Shown one piece after another: positions 25,593-33,488 of a DNA stretch of 64,000 nt. How positions within the stretch are numbered: position 1 is the stretch's first letter; each line of letters starts with the position of its first letter. Under the pieces are notes generated by a model, which did not search any database, was not told where the DNA came from, and was given only the letters and a program-made list of their open reading frames with translations. The DNA comes from Thermasporomyces composti (GTDB taxonomy: Bacteria > Actinomycetota > Actinomycetes > Propionibacteriales > Actinopolymorphaceae): assembly GCF_003386795.1 (NCBI RefSeq), contig NZ_QTUC01000001.1, positions 1,922,001 through 1,986,000 of the forward strand, read 5' to 3'. A program made the translations under genes and the position numbers.

Positions 25593-26469
25593 CGGCGATC
25601 CCCTCCACGAAGTAGCGCTGCAGGAACAGGAAGACCACGATGATCGGCAGCAGTCCGATCGTCGCCGCGGCGGCCATGCCGCTCCAGTCGGTGAAGTACT
25701 CACCCTGGAACGAGTAGATGCCGACCGACAGCGTGCGCAACTCCGGCTTGTTCAAGGTGAGCACGAGAGGCAGGAGGAAGTCGTTCCAGGAGTGCATGAA
25801 CTGCAAGATGATCGCGGTGGCGGTGACCGGCTTGGCGAGTGGAAGGTAGACCTGCCAGAAGATCCGGACGAAGCCGGCGCCGTCCATCATGGCGGCCTCC
25901 TCCAGCTCCTTCGGCAGCTGGCTGAAGTAGCCGGCGAACAACAGGATCGCCACCACGTGCGCGCCGCCTGCCTCGGCGAGCGTGAGGCCCCAGAGCGAGT
26001 CCTGCAGCCCCAGCTTGTTGATGAGGTCGAAGATCGGGATGATCGTGTAGCCCTCGGGCAGGAACACCGCCGCCGCCAAGAGGCCGATGACGACGCGCTT
26101 GCCGGGGAACCGGTAGCGGCCCAGCACGTAGCCCATCATCGACACCGCCAGCACCGAGATGACGATCGAGGTGACGGTGACGAAGACGGTGTTGAAGAAG
26201 TAGTCGCCGATGTGGGCGTCGTGCCACGCCCGCACGTAGTTGTCGAGGCGGATCGCCTTCGGGAACAGGCCCAGGCCGCTGAACACCTCGGCGTTCGTCT
26301 TGATCGACGACGACACCATCCACAGGAACGGGTAGACCCAGACGAAGCACACCGCCAGCAGGACCACCGAGATCAGCGTCATCCGCACGTGGTTCGCGGT
26401 GAGGCGGAATCGTCTGGTGGGACGGCGACGTGTCACCGGCCGGGTCGGGCTCCGCTCGACGGTCACCAT
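25576..26469 (-). CDS. Sugar ABC transporter permease, MalG/CUT1 type
   Basis: 297 residues, six predicted membrane helices and the cytoplasmic coupling motif EEAAMMDGAGFVRIFWQVYLP (EAA loop). The N-terminus is short and basic, as in MalG-like second permeases of carbohydrate uptake transporters. It starts seven bases after the other permease stops. No ATPase gene is present; CUT1 systems in actinomycetes often share the MsiK ATPase encoded elsewhere. The cargo is probably an oligosaccharide or sulfated sugar given the sulfatase. Confidence 0.92.
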   Translation of the reverse strand: MVTVERSPTRPVTRRRPTRRFRLTANHVRMTLISVVLLAVCFVWVYPFLWMVSSSIKTNAEVFSGLGLFPKAIRLDNYVRAWHDAHIGDYFFNTVFVTVTSIVISVLAVSMMGYVLGRYRFPGKRVVIGLLAAAVFLPEGYTIIPIFDLINKLGLQDSLWGLTLAEAGGAHVVAILLFAGYFSQLPKELEEAAMMDGAGFVRIFWQVYLPLAKPVTATAIILQFMHSWNDFLLPLVLTLNKPELRTLSVGIYSFQGEYFTDWSGMAAAATIGLLPIIVVFLFLQRYFVEGIAGAVKQ

Positions 26470-26476
26470 GGCTGCC

Positions 26477-27454
26477 TCACTCGTTCACCAGTTGGGCCCG
26501 CACCTGCGCCGCCTTGCGCGCGACGTACACCTGCAGCAGCGCGATGACCATGACGACGACGCCGAAGAAGCATCCGGCGGCGGACGCGTACCCGAGTCGG
26601 GGCACACCGCCGACCTGGTCCGCCGCGAAGGCGGTCTGGTAGATGTACACCTCGATCACCTGGGTCGCGAAGTACGGGCCTCCTCGCGTCATCGCCTGCA
26701 CGATCGCGAAGACGTGCAGCGTGGCGTTCGCGGTGAGCAGGACGATGATCGCCGCGAACGGCAACAGCATCGGCACCGTGATGTAGCGCAGCAGCTGGAA
26801 GCGTCCGGCGCCGTCGACCTTGGCCGCCTCGTAGTAGATCCTCGGGACGGTCTGCAACGCCGCCAGCCAGTAGATCATCGTGATCCCGAAGTTCTTCCAT
26901 ACCTCGACCGCCATCACCGTCCACAGCGCGGTGTCCGGGTCACCCAGGAAGTCGATCGGCTCCGGAATGAGGCCGAGCCCCATCAATGCCTGGTTGACGG
27001 GACCTCGGTACGGGCTCAGCACGAACGTCATGACGATGCCGACGATCGCGGCGGTCGTCACCACCGGCAGGAAGAAGAACGTCCGGAACACCGGGGCCAG
27101 CTTGAGGGCCTGGTTGTTGAGCAGGATGGCGACCAGGAGCGCCAGCACCAGCCGGATCGGCACGGCGACGATGACGAAGAGGAAGGACCGGCCGAACGCG
27201 TCCCAGAACAGCGGATCGCCGATGAGCTCCCGGTAGTTGTCCAGCCCGACGAAGGTGCGTGCCGAGGTGAACCCCGACCAGTCGAGGAACGAGAAGTACC
27301 ACGACATCACCATCGGGTAGAACGTGAACATCCCGGCCAGGACGAGCGACGGGAGCATGAACAGGTAGCACCACCGGGACGTCCAGATGCGCGTCCACAG
27401 CCCGGCCGAGCTCGTCCGGCCCGCGCGGGCGATGGAGTCACGCGCGAGCGTCAT
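26477..27454 (-). CDS. Sugar ABC transporter permease, MalF/CUT1 type
   Basis: 325 residues with six membrane helices (the first near YLFMLPSLVLAGMFTFYPMV) and the EAA-type coupling loop YYEAAKVDGAGRFQLLRYITVP. It is the first permease after the binding-protein gene and is followed closely by the MalG-type permease, so the two form the heterodimeric channel. A 165-base gap containing a 15-bp minisatellite separates it from the solute-binding protein. Confidence 0.92.
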   Translation of the reverse strand: MTLARDSIARAGRTSSAGLWTRIWTSRWCYLFMLPSLVLAGMFTFYPMVMSWYFSFLDWSGFTSARTFVGLDNYRELIGDPLFWDAFGRSFLFVIVAVPIRLVLALLVAILLNNQALKLAPVFRTFFFLPVVTTAAIVGIVMTFVLSPYRGPVNQALMGLGLIPEPIDFLGDPDTALWTVMAVEVWKNFGITMIYWLAALQTVPRIYYEAAKVDGAGRFQLLRYITVPMLLPFAAIIVLLTANATLHVFAIVQAMTRGGPYFATQVIEVYIYQTAFAADQVGGVPRLGYASAAGCFFGVVVMVIALLQVYVARKAAQVRAQLVNE

Positions 27455-27487
27455 CGACGTCCTTCCGTGCCGCCGGGCTCTGCTGTG

Positions 27488-27550
27488 CCGCCATGTCCTT
27501 GGCCGCCACGTCCTGGGCCGCCATGTCCTGGGCCGCCACGTTCTCCTGGG
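27488..27550. repeat. 15-bp minisatellite between binding-protein and permease genes
   Basis: Three full units of CCGCCAYGTCCTKGG start at 27488, 27503 and 27518, with a fourth, interrupted by three bases, at 27533. In one minus-strand frame the units read as a five-residue repeat (AAQDM/AAQDV), but no start or domain supports translation. Confidence 0.6.
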
Positions 27551-27619
27551 CTGCCGGACGCGTTCGTGCCACCAGACGCGTCTGCGGCGCCACGTGCCGA
27601 GCTGCCACGGTCCGGTGCC

Positions 27620-29191
27620 TCACAGCTGCTCGTACATGGCGGGGGTGTAGTCCACGGTCGGGTCCCAGTTCGGGAACACCCAGTCGTCCCTCGACACCTG
27701 GAACCCCTTGGCCTGCGCGGCTTTGATGGCCTCGTCGAGGTTCCGCTCGGCACGGTCGTTGAGGTCGCGCAAGGCCGCCTTGAGGTCGTCGATCTGCCCG
27801 CTGAACACGCCCTGGGCGATGTCGGCCAGGTTGGGCTTGAGCGGCTTCAGCTCCAGCGTCACCTGGACCGCGTCCGGGTTGCGGATCTCCACCATCGGCG
27901 CCATCCGCAACAGCCGGTTGGCGATGTCCGCTCCCGCCTTGGCGCGACCGGTGAGCAGGTTCGATTGGCGGGCTCGCTCGTTGGCCTCCGGCATCAGCGA
28001 GCTCAAGTTGCCCTCGGAGGCGATGACGATGTTCGTCTGACCCTCGAGGCTCCCCATGTAGGAGAACAGGTCGCCGGCGATCTCCTTGTACTTGCTCTTG
28101 GCGTAGACGAAGACCTGGTTGGATCCGACCTCCTGGTACGACACCGGCGCCCACTCGCCGGCGGTGGGACTCGGCGGCATCGCCACGCCGAAGTCGTAGT
28201 CGGGGTTGATCCGCGGCCACTCTGGGATGTCCCACGGCCCGTCGAAGATCATGCCGGCGACGCGTTGCGGCATCCGAGCTCGCGAGTCCGCGTCACCCAA
28301 GCTGAGGAACCCGGGGAAGACGCTGCCGTCCGCCTTGATGGCGAGGAGCAGCTCGAACGCCTCGACCAGCTCTGGTGCGTCGTAGGTGAACTCGCCGGTC
28401 TTCCAGTCGATGTGGGTGCTGGCGTCGCCGCGCAGTCCCGCCAACTCCGCCAACGCCGACGCGACCCCACCGATCGCGGTGCCGGCGAGCATCAGCCCGT
28501 AGTAGTCGCCGCCGCCCTGCTTGGTGACCTTCTTCGCCGCGGCTCGGAAGTCATCCCAGCTCAGCGGCTGCTCCTCCGGGTCGTACCCAGCCCGCCGCAG
28601 GTACTCCCGGTCGTACATGAGCAGGTAGCTGTAGCGCTTGCTGGACGTCACCGGCCAGGTGTAGGTCCGGTCGTTGAAGATGTGGATGCCCGGGATGAAG
28701 GAGTTCTCGGGGAACCTCGACTTCCAAGCCTCGAAGTTCGGGATGATGTCGTCGATCGGCGCGACCCAACCCTCGTTGATGATGACCTGCACGGGCACGT
28801 TGTTGGGCTTGGCGAAGACGTCCGGCGCGCTCCCGTTCCGGACGCCGAGCGGGACGACCTCGTTGATGGTGTCCCAGGGCGAGTCCTGGTAGTCGATGGT
28901 GATGTTCGGATACTTCTGCTCGTACGCATCGAACAGCGGAACCTCGAACATCGCCTTGAGGTCACCGCTGTCCATCCACTGGAAGGTGACCTTCTCAGTG
29001 GGAATCTTCGCGCCACTGTCGGGGATGTTGTAACGCCGGGACGGCGAAGGGCTCGGACGCCCGCCGTCCGCGGCGTTGGGATCGGTGACGACCTCACAGC
29101 CCAGCAGCGCCAACCCCATGCCGACGCCTCCCACGGTGGCGAGCAAGTCCCGCCGGGAGACCCGTCCGCCGCGCAGCCGCGTGCTCGTCAT
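27620..29191 (-). CDS. Extracellular solute-binding lipoprotein of sugar ABC importer
   Basis: 523 residues. The N-terminus combines a twin-arginine motif (SRRDLLATVGG) with a lipobox ending in LALLGC32, so it is probably exported by Tat and lipid-anchored. The body follows the SBP type 1 fold: VTFQWMDSGDL, YPNITIDYQDSPWD and the hinge region VAGMIFDGPWDIP. It is longer than usual (about 430), with extra C-terminal helices. The start at 29191 has AAGAGGTGG upstream. It is the first gene of the importer/sulfatase operon, behind a 280-base region containing an operator-like palindrome. Confidence 0.9.
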   Translation of the reverse strand: MTSTRLRGGRVSRRDLLATVGGVGMGLALLGCEVVTDPNAADGGRPSPSPSRRYNIPDSGAKIPTEKVTFQWMDSGDLKAMFEVPLFDAYEQKYPNITIDYQDSPWDTINEVVPLGVRNGSAPDVFAKPNNVPVQVIINEGWVAPIDDIIPNFEAWKSRFPENSFIPGIHIFNDRTYTWPVTSSKRYSYLLMYDREYLRRAGYDPEEQPLSWDDFRAAAKKVTKQGGGDYYGLMLAGTAIGGVASALAELAGLRGDASTHIDWKTGEFTYDAPELVEAFELLLAIKADGSVFPGFLSLGDADSRARMPQRVAGMIFDGPWDIPEWPRINPDYDFGVAMPPSPTAGEWAPVSYQEVGSNQVFVYAKSKYKEIAGDLFSYMGSLEGQTNIVIASEGNLSSLMPEANERARQSNLLTGRAKAGADIANRLLRMAPMVEIRNPDAVQVTLELKPLKPNLADIAQGVFSGQIDDLKAALRDLNDRAERNLDEAIKAAQAKGFQVSRDDWVFPNWDPTVDYTPAMYEQL

Positions 29192-29228
29192 CGCCCACCT
29201 CTTGCGTCGAGGTCGCCTGCCCGACAGC

Positions 29229-29248
29229 GGGGCGGAAAGCGCCGCCCC
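29229..29248. promoter_or_regulatory. GC hairpin in leader of ABC operon
   Basis: GGGGCGG and CCGCCCC pair around a six-base loop AAAGCG, 38-57 bases upstream of the binding-protein start. It could affect transcription or translation of the leader. Confidence 0.3.
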
Positions 29249-29254
29249 GTTCGT

Positions 29255-29270
29255 GGTTATTCGATTAACC
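29255..29270. promoter_or_regulatory. Putative LacI-type operator of sugar ABC operon
   Basis: GGTTATTCGATTAACC is a 16-bp near-perfect palindrome (one symmetric mismatch pair) centred on TCGA, in a small AT-rich island 64-79 bases before the binding-protein gene. Size, symmetry and central CG match LacI-family sugar operators; no LacI gene is nearby. Confidence 0.5.
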
Positions 29271-29472
29271 TCGAGTTTTTCGTACTCTTCGCACGCGGAC
29301 GACGTCAAGATCGTGACGACTATCTGGGCGGGCGCGAGTCGACGGCCCTCCTCCCCTTTTCCGGAGATGGACACGACGGTCCGAATATCGGACACAGTCT
29401 CTTGACCGCGCGCACGCGGACACGAGCGTCAAGCTCGCGAGGACGCCGCGGCGGCGAACGAGCGCCGCGTCG

Positions 29473-29865
29473 TCACTGCTTCGTGGTGCGCTCCGGCCGA
29501 ACGTAGACGACGACCCGGTGCTCGTCCGGCCGGTTCCAGGGATACTCGTCCTGCCCGAGGTACTTCTTCGCCATCTTGTTGATGAAGGCCTTGTCGGGGT
29601 CGTCCTCGATGCGTTCGACCCGTCCGCGAATCTCGATGTATCGATAGGGGTTGTCCGGGTCCAGGACCGAGATGGCGATCCGCGGGTCGCGCTGGACGTT
29701 GCGGTACTTCTGCCGCGTGGTGGTCTGGCTGAACTTGAGGAACTCTCCGTCCCACTCGAACCAGACCGGGTTCACCTGCGGCTCACCGTTGGGTCCGATC
29801 GTGGCGACGTGGCCGAACGACACCTTGGTGAGGATGTCCTCCCGGTCCTTCGGTACGACCGACAT
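29473..29865 (-). CDS. PPOX-class F420-dependent enzyme, Rv1155-like
   Basis: 130 residues of the split-barrel F420/FMN-binding family. Marks include GHVATIGPNGEPQVNPVWFEW at the N-terminus, FSQTTTRQKYRNVQRDPRIAISV (cofactor phosphate binding) and YIEIRGRVERIEDD. It resembles the mycobacterial Rv1155 group. Such proteins reduce or oxidise small molecules with F420 or bind heme breakdown products; the substrate is unknown. It is single, between the ABC operon promoter region and the PEBP gene, and is not similar enough to the one at 4602 to be a recent duplicate. Confidence 0.87.
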   Translation of the reverse strand: MSVVPKDREDILTKVSFGHVATIGPNGEPQVNPVWFEWDGEFLKFSQTTTRQKYRNVQRDPRIAISVLDPDNPYRYIEIRGRVERIEDDPDKAFINKMAKKYLGQDEYPWNRPDEHRVVVYVRPERTTKQ

Positions 29866-30038
29866 CCTGCGCCTCCCCTCCTCGCACGGGCTGACAGCTT
29901 CCCGCTCACCCTGACGCGAAACTCCGTCGGGCCGCGCGCCGCCGCGAGGTCCAGTATCGACGATCTCGAAGCCGTCAGGAGGCCACCGGCTCAGTGCCCG
30001 GACCTCTCGCTGCGCGAGCTCCCAGCGGCCGTGATGGC

Positions 30039-30509
30039 TCAGCGCTGGTAGAGGCCCACGAGGACACCGGTGGCGAGGGCGAGGTCGTCGAACGCGTGAT
30101 GCACGTCGTCCGCGCTCGGCAGTCCCTGCGCGTCCGACGGGCGGGGCGCGTTCTCCCGGCGCGGAAGAGCGTAGAGGCGGAAGAAGTACCGGTGGGCCGA
30201 GTCACCGACGGGCGGCTGCGGTCCGCCGTAGCCGACCTCGCCGAACCCGTTGGTCCACTCCTGTCCACCGGGTGGCACCTCCCCCTCGCCGACGCCAGTG
30301 GTCGACGGGTCGATGCCGGTCACCAGCCAGTGGAGGAAGGTTCTGCCCGGCGCGTCGGGATCCTCGCAGAGCAGCACCAGCTCAGCCGTGCCCTCGGGGA
30401 CGCCCGACCACTCCAGGGCGGGCGAAAGGTTCAGGGAGTCATGGGCGTGACGCTTCGGGATCGGCGTGTGGTCACGGAAGCTTGGGCTGCGCAGTTGGAG
30501 AACCGTCAC
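30039..30509 (-). CDS. YbhB/YbcL family Raf-kinase-inhibitor-like protein (PEBP)
   Basis: 156 residues of the phosphatidylethanolamine-binding protein fold. The diagnostic CEDPDAPGRTFLHWLV (DPDAP motif) and YGGPQPPVGDSAHRYFF (GPxPP...HRY) are intact and would line the anion pocket. It has no signal peptide, so it is cytoplasmic. The GTG start has GGAGGAGG upstream. The role of bacterial members is unclear (possible binding of phosphorylated ligands). Confidence 0.9.
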   Translation of the reverse strand: MTVLQLRSPSFRDHTPIPKRHAHDSLNLSPALEWSGVPEGTAELVLLCEDPDAPGRTFLHWLVTGIDPSTTGVGEGEVPPGGQEWTNGFGEVGYGGPQPPVGDSAHRYFFRLYALPRRENAPRPSDAQGLPSADDVHHAFDDLALATGVLVGLYQR

Positions 30510-30600
30510 GAATCGCCACCTCCTCCTGCCGGTGGGCGCCGACGGCCGGCGGCTCGCCGACCCCGCGCGCTCAGCGGCCCGTACCCAGTCCCGGCGGCGT

Positions 30601-30606
30601 TAGGCT
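30601..30606 (+). promoter_or_regulatory. -10 box of leaderless kinase gene
   Basis: TAGGCT (TAnnnT type) sits eight bases before the ATG at 30614, with no Shine-Dalgarno site, which fits a leaderless transcript. Confidence 0.4.
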
Positions 30607-30613
30607 CCGATCA

Positions 30614-31198
30614 ATGGCCCTCGATCCGATGGCTCCCGACCCGGACGCCCTCGACCTGGTGACGTCCGGGCGAGCGCTCGCGCCGCTCTTCGTCCTCGCC
30701 GGCGCGCCCGGCGTGGGAAAGACGACGCTCGCGCCGCGGCTCATCGACAAGGCCGTCGGACCGGTCGTCGTCGACATGGACGAGGTCCTCGAGGACGGCG
30801 CGCTGCTCGGCGTTCCCATCGCGCATCCCGAAGCCGCGCCGAACTGGCCGGCGTACAACCGGATGTGGCGCCGCGTCCTCGCCGTCGTTCGACGGGCCGG
30901 CCACCCGGTGGTCCTGCTGTGCCCGATACCGTCGCCGGAGGAGATGGCGGAGCGAGCCTTGTGGGACGAGCCCGTCCACTGGGCGCTCCTCGACTGCGAC
31001 GACCAGCTCCGGCTCGACCGGCTGCGCGGGCGCGGCTGGCCGCGGGACTGGATCGACGACGCGATGACGGACGCCCGACTGGGCCGGGAGCTCCTCGGCA
31101 CCGTCTTCCGTACCGACGCGGCCGACGTGGACACCGTGGCCGACCGCATCCTCGCGTGGGTCGCCAGTCATTGGCGCCACATCCTCGACGAGACCTGA
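30614..31198 (+). CDS. P-loop kinase-like protein
   Basis: 194 residues with a Walker A motif GAPGVGKTT (about residues 35-43), an acidic VVVDMDEVLE that could hold the magnesium site, and LLDCDDQLRLDRLRGRGWP, which resembles the lid/nucleotide-base segment of gluconate, shikimate and similar small kinases. It probably phosphorylates a small metabolite in the cytoplasm; the substrate is unknown. The start lacks a ribosome site and appears leaderless. It stands 118 bases before the Nudix gene on the same strand. Confidence 0.75.
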   Translation: MALDPMAPDPDALDLVTSGRALAPLFVLAGAPGVGKTTLAPRLIDKAVGPVVVDMDEVLEDGALLGVPIAHPEAAPNWPAYNRMWRRVLAVVRRAGHPVVLLCPIPSPEEMAERALWDEPVHWALLDCDDQLRLDRLRGRGWPRDWIDDAMTDARLGRELLGTVFRTDAADVDTVADRILAWVASHWRHILDET

Positions 31199-31316
31199 GG
31201 CGGAGTCTCGATGACACGAACCCCTCCTGCGTCTCCATCGGTCCCACAACGTCAACCGCCCGGTGCTGGCGGCGTCGCGCGGGCTCGACTCGACCCGCGC
31301 AAGAGTAGGGCCTGAC

Positions 31317-31856
31317 ATGAGTGTTTGGAGAGTTCACAGCGAGCGCACCGTCTACGGCAACCGCTGGCTGACGGTCAACCTCGCGGACGTGGAGCTTCCG
31401 GATGGCCGCCGTCTCGACCACTACGTGCTCAGACAACGCCCGGTGGCGGCCGCCGCGATCGTCGACGAGTCCGACCGGGTCCTCATGCTGTGGCGCCACC
31501 GGTTCATTCCCGACTCGTGGGGTTGGGAGCTGCCCGCCGGCGTGGTCGACGTGGGCGAGACACCCGTCGAGACGGCCGCCCGAGAGACCGAGGAGGAGAC
31601 GGGCTGGCGTCCTCGGGACCTCCGGCCGCTCCTCCGGATGCACCCAGCGGGCGGGCTCAGCGACTGTGTCCACTACGTGTTCTGGACGCGGCACGCCGAG
31701 CACGTCGGCGCGGCCGTCGACGCCCACGAGTCTGAACGCGTCGCGTGGGTGCCCCTCGCGGAGGTACCCACGCTTCTGGAACGAGGCGAGCTTCGGGAGT
31801 CCAACGCGGTCGCCGCGACGCTTCGCCTCCACCTGATGATGCTCGCCGGGCGGTGA
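31317..31856 (+). CDS. NUDIX hydrolase
   Basis: 179 residues with a complete Nudix box, starting GVVDVGETPVETAARETEEE and ending TGW (GX5EX7REUXEEXGU with R-E-T-E-E-E). The preceding WELPAG and the N-terminal HYVLRQRPVAAAAIV place it near the ADP-ribose/ADP-sugar pyrophosphatase group (NudF-like). It removes nucleoside diphosphate-linked compounds in the cytoplasm. The ATG start at 31317 gives a protein of normal length. Confidence 0.9.
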   Translation: MSVWRVHSERTVYGNRWLTVNLADVELPDGRRLDHYVLRQRPVAAAAIVDESDRVLMLWRHRFIPDSWGWELPAGVVDVGETPVETAARETEEETGWRPRDLRPLLRMHPAGGLSDCVHYVFWTRHAEHVGAAVDAHESERVAWVPLAEVPTLLERGELRESNAVAATLRLHLMMLAGR

Positions 31857-31875
31857 GGACGCCATCGTCACCCGG

Positions 31876-32655
31876 TCAGCGGCATGTCTGTCTCCTCAAG
31901 GCACCGACAGCTGGCTCCCGCATCGTGCGTTCGCCACCGGTGAGCGCTCGCAGCACGCGTTCGCGATCCGACAGGTCGTCGAACGTGACGTCGGCACCCG
32001 CGGCGGCGAGCCGCTCGACGGGCGTGCGGCCGGTCGCGACGCCCACGGTCCAGACACCCGCGCGGACGCCCGCCACCACGTCGCCGCGCGTGTCTCCCAC
32101 GAGAGTGGTCGCGGTCACGGGAATCTCGACGCCGTACGCGGCCGCCACCCGCTCCCGGGCGAGGGTGACGAGGTCGGCCCGGTCATCGCTGTCGGTTCCG
32201 TAGGCACCCACCGCGAGGTCGAGAAGGTCAGCGAGCCCGAACGTCTCCAGCTTGACGCGCGCGGACTCCCTCGTGTTTCCGGTGACGACCGTTTGGACAG
32301 TTCCGCCGTCGTCGTGAAGTGCGGCGAGGATCTGCGCCACTCCCGGCAGGACTCGACCTCGGCGTCGAAGCTCGTCGGCGCGGGCGACGTACTCCGCAGC
32401 TTGGTGAACGGCGAACTGGCCGAACAATCCAGTGGCGAGCCGCTCATCCAAGCCGTTGATCCGAAGCGTCTGACGGAAAAGCGCGGGCTCGGTCGCTCCA
32501 GTCACATCCGCCATCCGAGCGAGCGGGCGACCCGTCACCGCCTCGAACGCTGTTCGGTAGACCTCGCGTCCAACACCACCGGTCTCGATGAGCGTGTGGT
32601 CCACGTCCCACAGAACGAGTCGCGACACAGAGGTACGCGTTCGTGTGGACCTCAT
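31876..32655 (-). CDS. HAD-superfamily hydrolase (phosphoglycolate-phosphatase-like)
   Basis: 259 residues. Motif I is WDVDHTLIETGG (nucleophile D, acid D), motif II is TVVTGNTRE, and motifs III/IV lie in TLVGDTRGDVVAGVRAG. The helical cap (about residues 30-95) is of the C1 type, as in phosphoglycolate phosphatase Gph. It probably dephosphorylates a small metabolite. The start at 32655 has GGTGAAG upstream; an alternative ATG lies 21 bases earlier. It is convergent with the Nudix gene. Confidence 0.88.
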   Translation of the reverse strand: MRSTRTRTSVSRLVLWDVDHTLIETGGVGREVYRTAFEAVTGRPLARMADVTGATEPALFRQTLRINGLDERLATGLFGQFAVHQAAEYVARADELRRRGRVLPGVAQILAALHDDGGTVQTVVTGNTRESARVKLETFGLADLLDLAVGAYGTDSDDRADLVTLARERVAAAYGVEIPVTATTLVGDTRGDVVAGVRAGVWTVGVATGRTPVERLAAAGADVTFDDLSDRERVLRALTGGERTMREPAVGALRRQTCR

Positions 32656-32915
32656 GGTCGCAGCTTCACCGTTCATGGACGCCGTGTAAAGACCGACAAC
32701 AGCCGTCAGGGCGCGCGTCTGTGTGACACACGTGCGAGCTCGGGGCGAGGCGCCAGGGGGCAAGGACGCCTTGCGCGATCCCGGCGCGCGATCGTGACCC
32801 GCTGGGAGCGAGGCCGAGACCGCGCTGAGCAGTCGAGAGACGAGGACAGCACGCACGCTGGCGCGGGCTCTCGGGAAAGCCCGCGCCACGCCGCGGCGTG
32901 GGCAGCGGCGCTCGC

Positions 32916-33185
32916 TCAGCTGGAGCCGCGCCCCTTGCTCTTCCGACGCTTCGGCTGCTGCTCCGCGGGCGGCTCCGTGGCCTGCGTCGGGAAGGTGATG
33001 GTGGCGGACGGACCCCAGAAGTCCCGCCAGGTGGCCTGGGCCTCCGCGACCCCTCGGGCGTACGCCTCGCGGGCTTCCTCGGATTCGTCCCAGGTCTCGT
33101 GGCCTTCGAACTCCGCCGGGCCGCGGCCAGAGCGTTCGGCGATCAGCTGGTCGTACAACGGTGTCTCGGACCACTCGGTGCTCAT
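32916..33185 (-). CDS. Small hypothetical acidic protein with basic tail
   Basis: 89 residues. The acidic N-terminal part (ETPLYDQLIAERSGRGPAEF, WDESEEAREAY) is predicted helical, a Trp-rich turn follows (TWRDFWGP), and the tail is basic (KRRKSKGRG). GGGAGCAGCG precedes the ATG. There is no membrane segment or recognised domain. The mix of acidic helix and basic tail could suit nucleic-acid or protein binding, but the function is unknown. Confidence 0.6.
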   Translation of the reverse strand: MSTEWSETPLYDQLIAERSGRGPAEFEGHETWDESEEAREAYARGVAEAQATWRDFWGPSATITFPTQATEPPAEQQPKRRKSKGRGSS

Positions 33186-33488
33186 CGCTGCTCCCGTATC
33201 CCGCGCTGCGTGAACGGCGGTTGTCGACGCCGCCGAGCGCGTTCCTGCCAGGCGGTGTCAACCAGGTACGGCGGACCGCACCCGGTTGCCTCTCCGACGC
33301 GGAGTCTCTACCCCATAGCGACGTACTCATTCCATCCAGTAGTCAAAGTCACCTATCGGTCACTCTGCGCCAGCGCGTCGTTCCGGGACAGCACCCGGTG
33401 CGGCATAGATCACATGTTCGAGAGATGAGTTCGCGGCGACCTGGCGGTCTACCTCGGCGGAGGAACGGATGGAGGGAGGTTGGCCGCG
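33186..33488. other. Intergenic region between divergent small gene and MFS exporter
   Basis: No gene recognised. The stretch around 33310-33370 is AT-richer than its surroundings and has three GTCA-type half-sites (GTCAAAGTCAC, GGTCAC), so it may hold the exporter promoter; no clear -10/-35 pair could be assigned. Confidence 0.3.

Noticed and set aside
26399-29506. Very long plus-strand open frame antisense to the ABC importer operon
   Set aside because: It is Arg/His/Asp-rich, has no domain, and exists because the complement of GC-rich codons rarely forms stops. The minus-strand genes have clear families.
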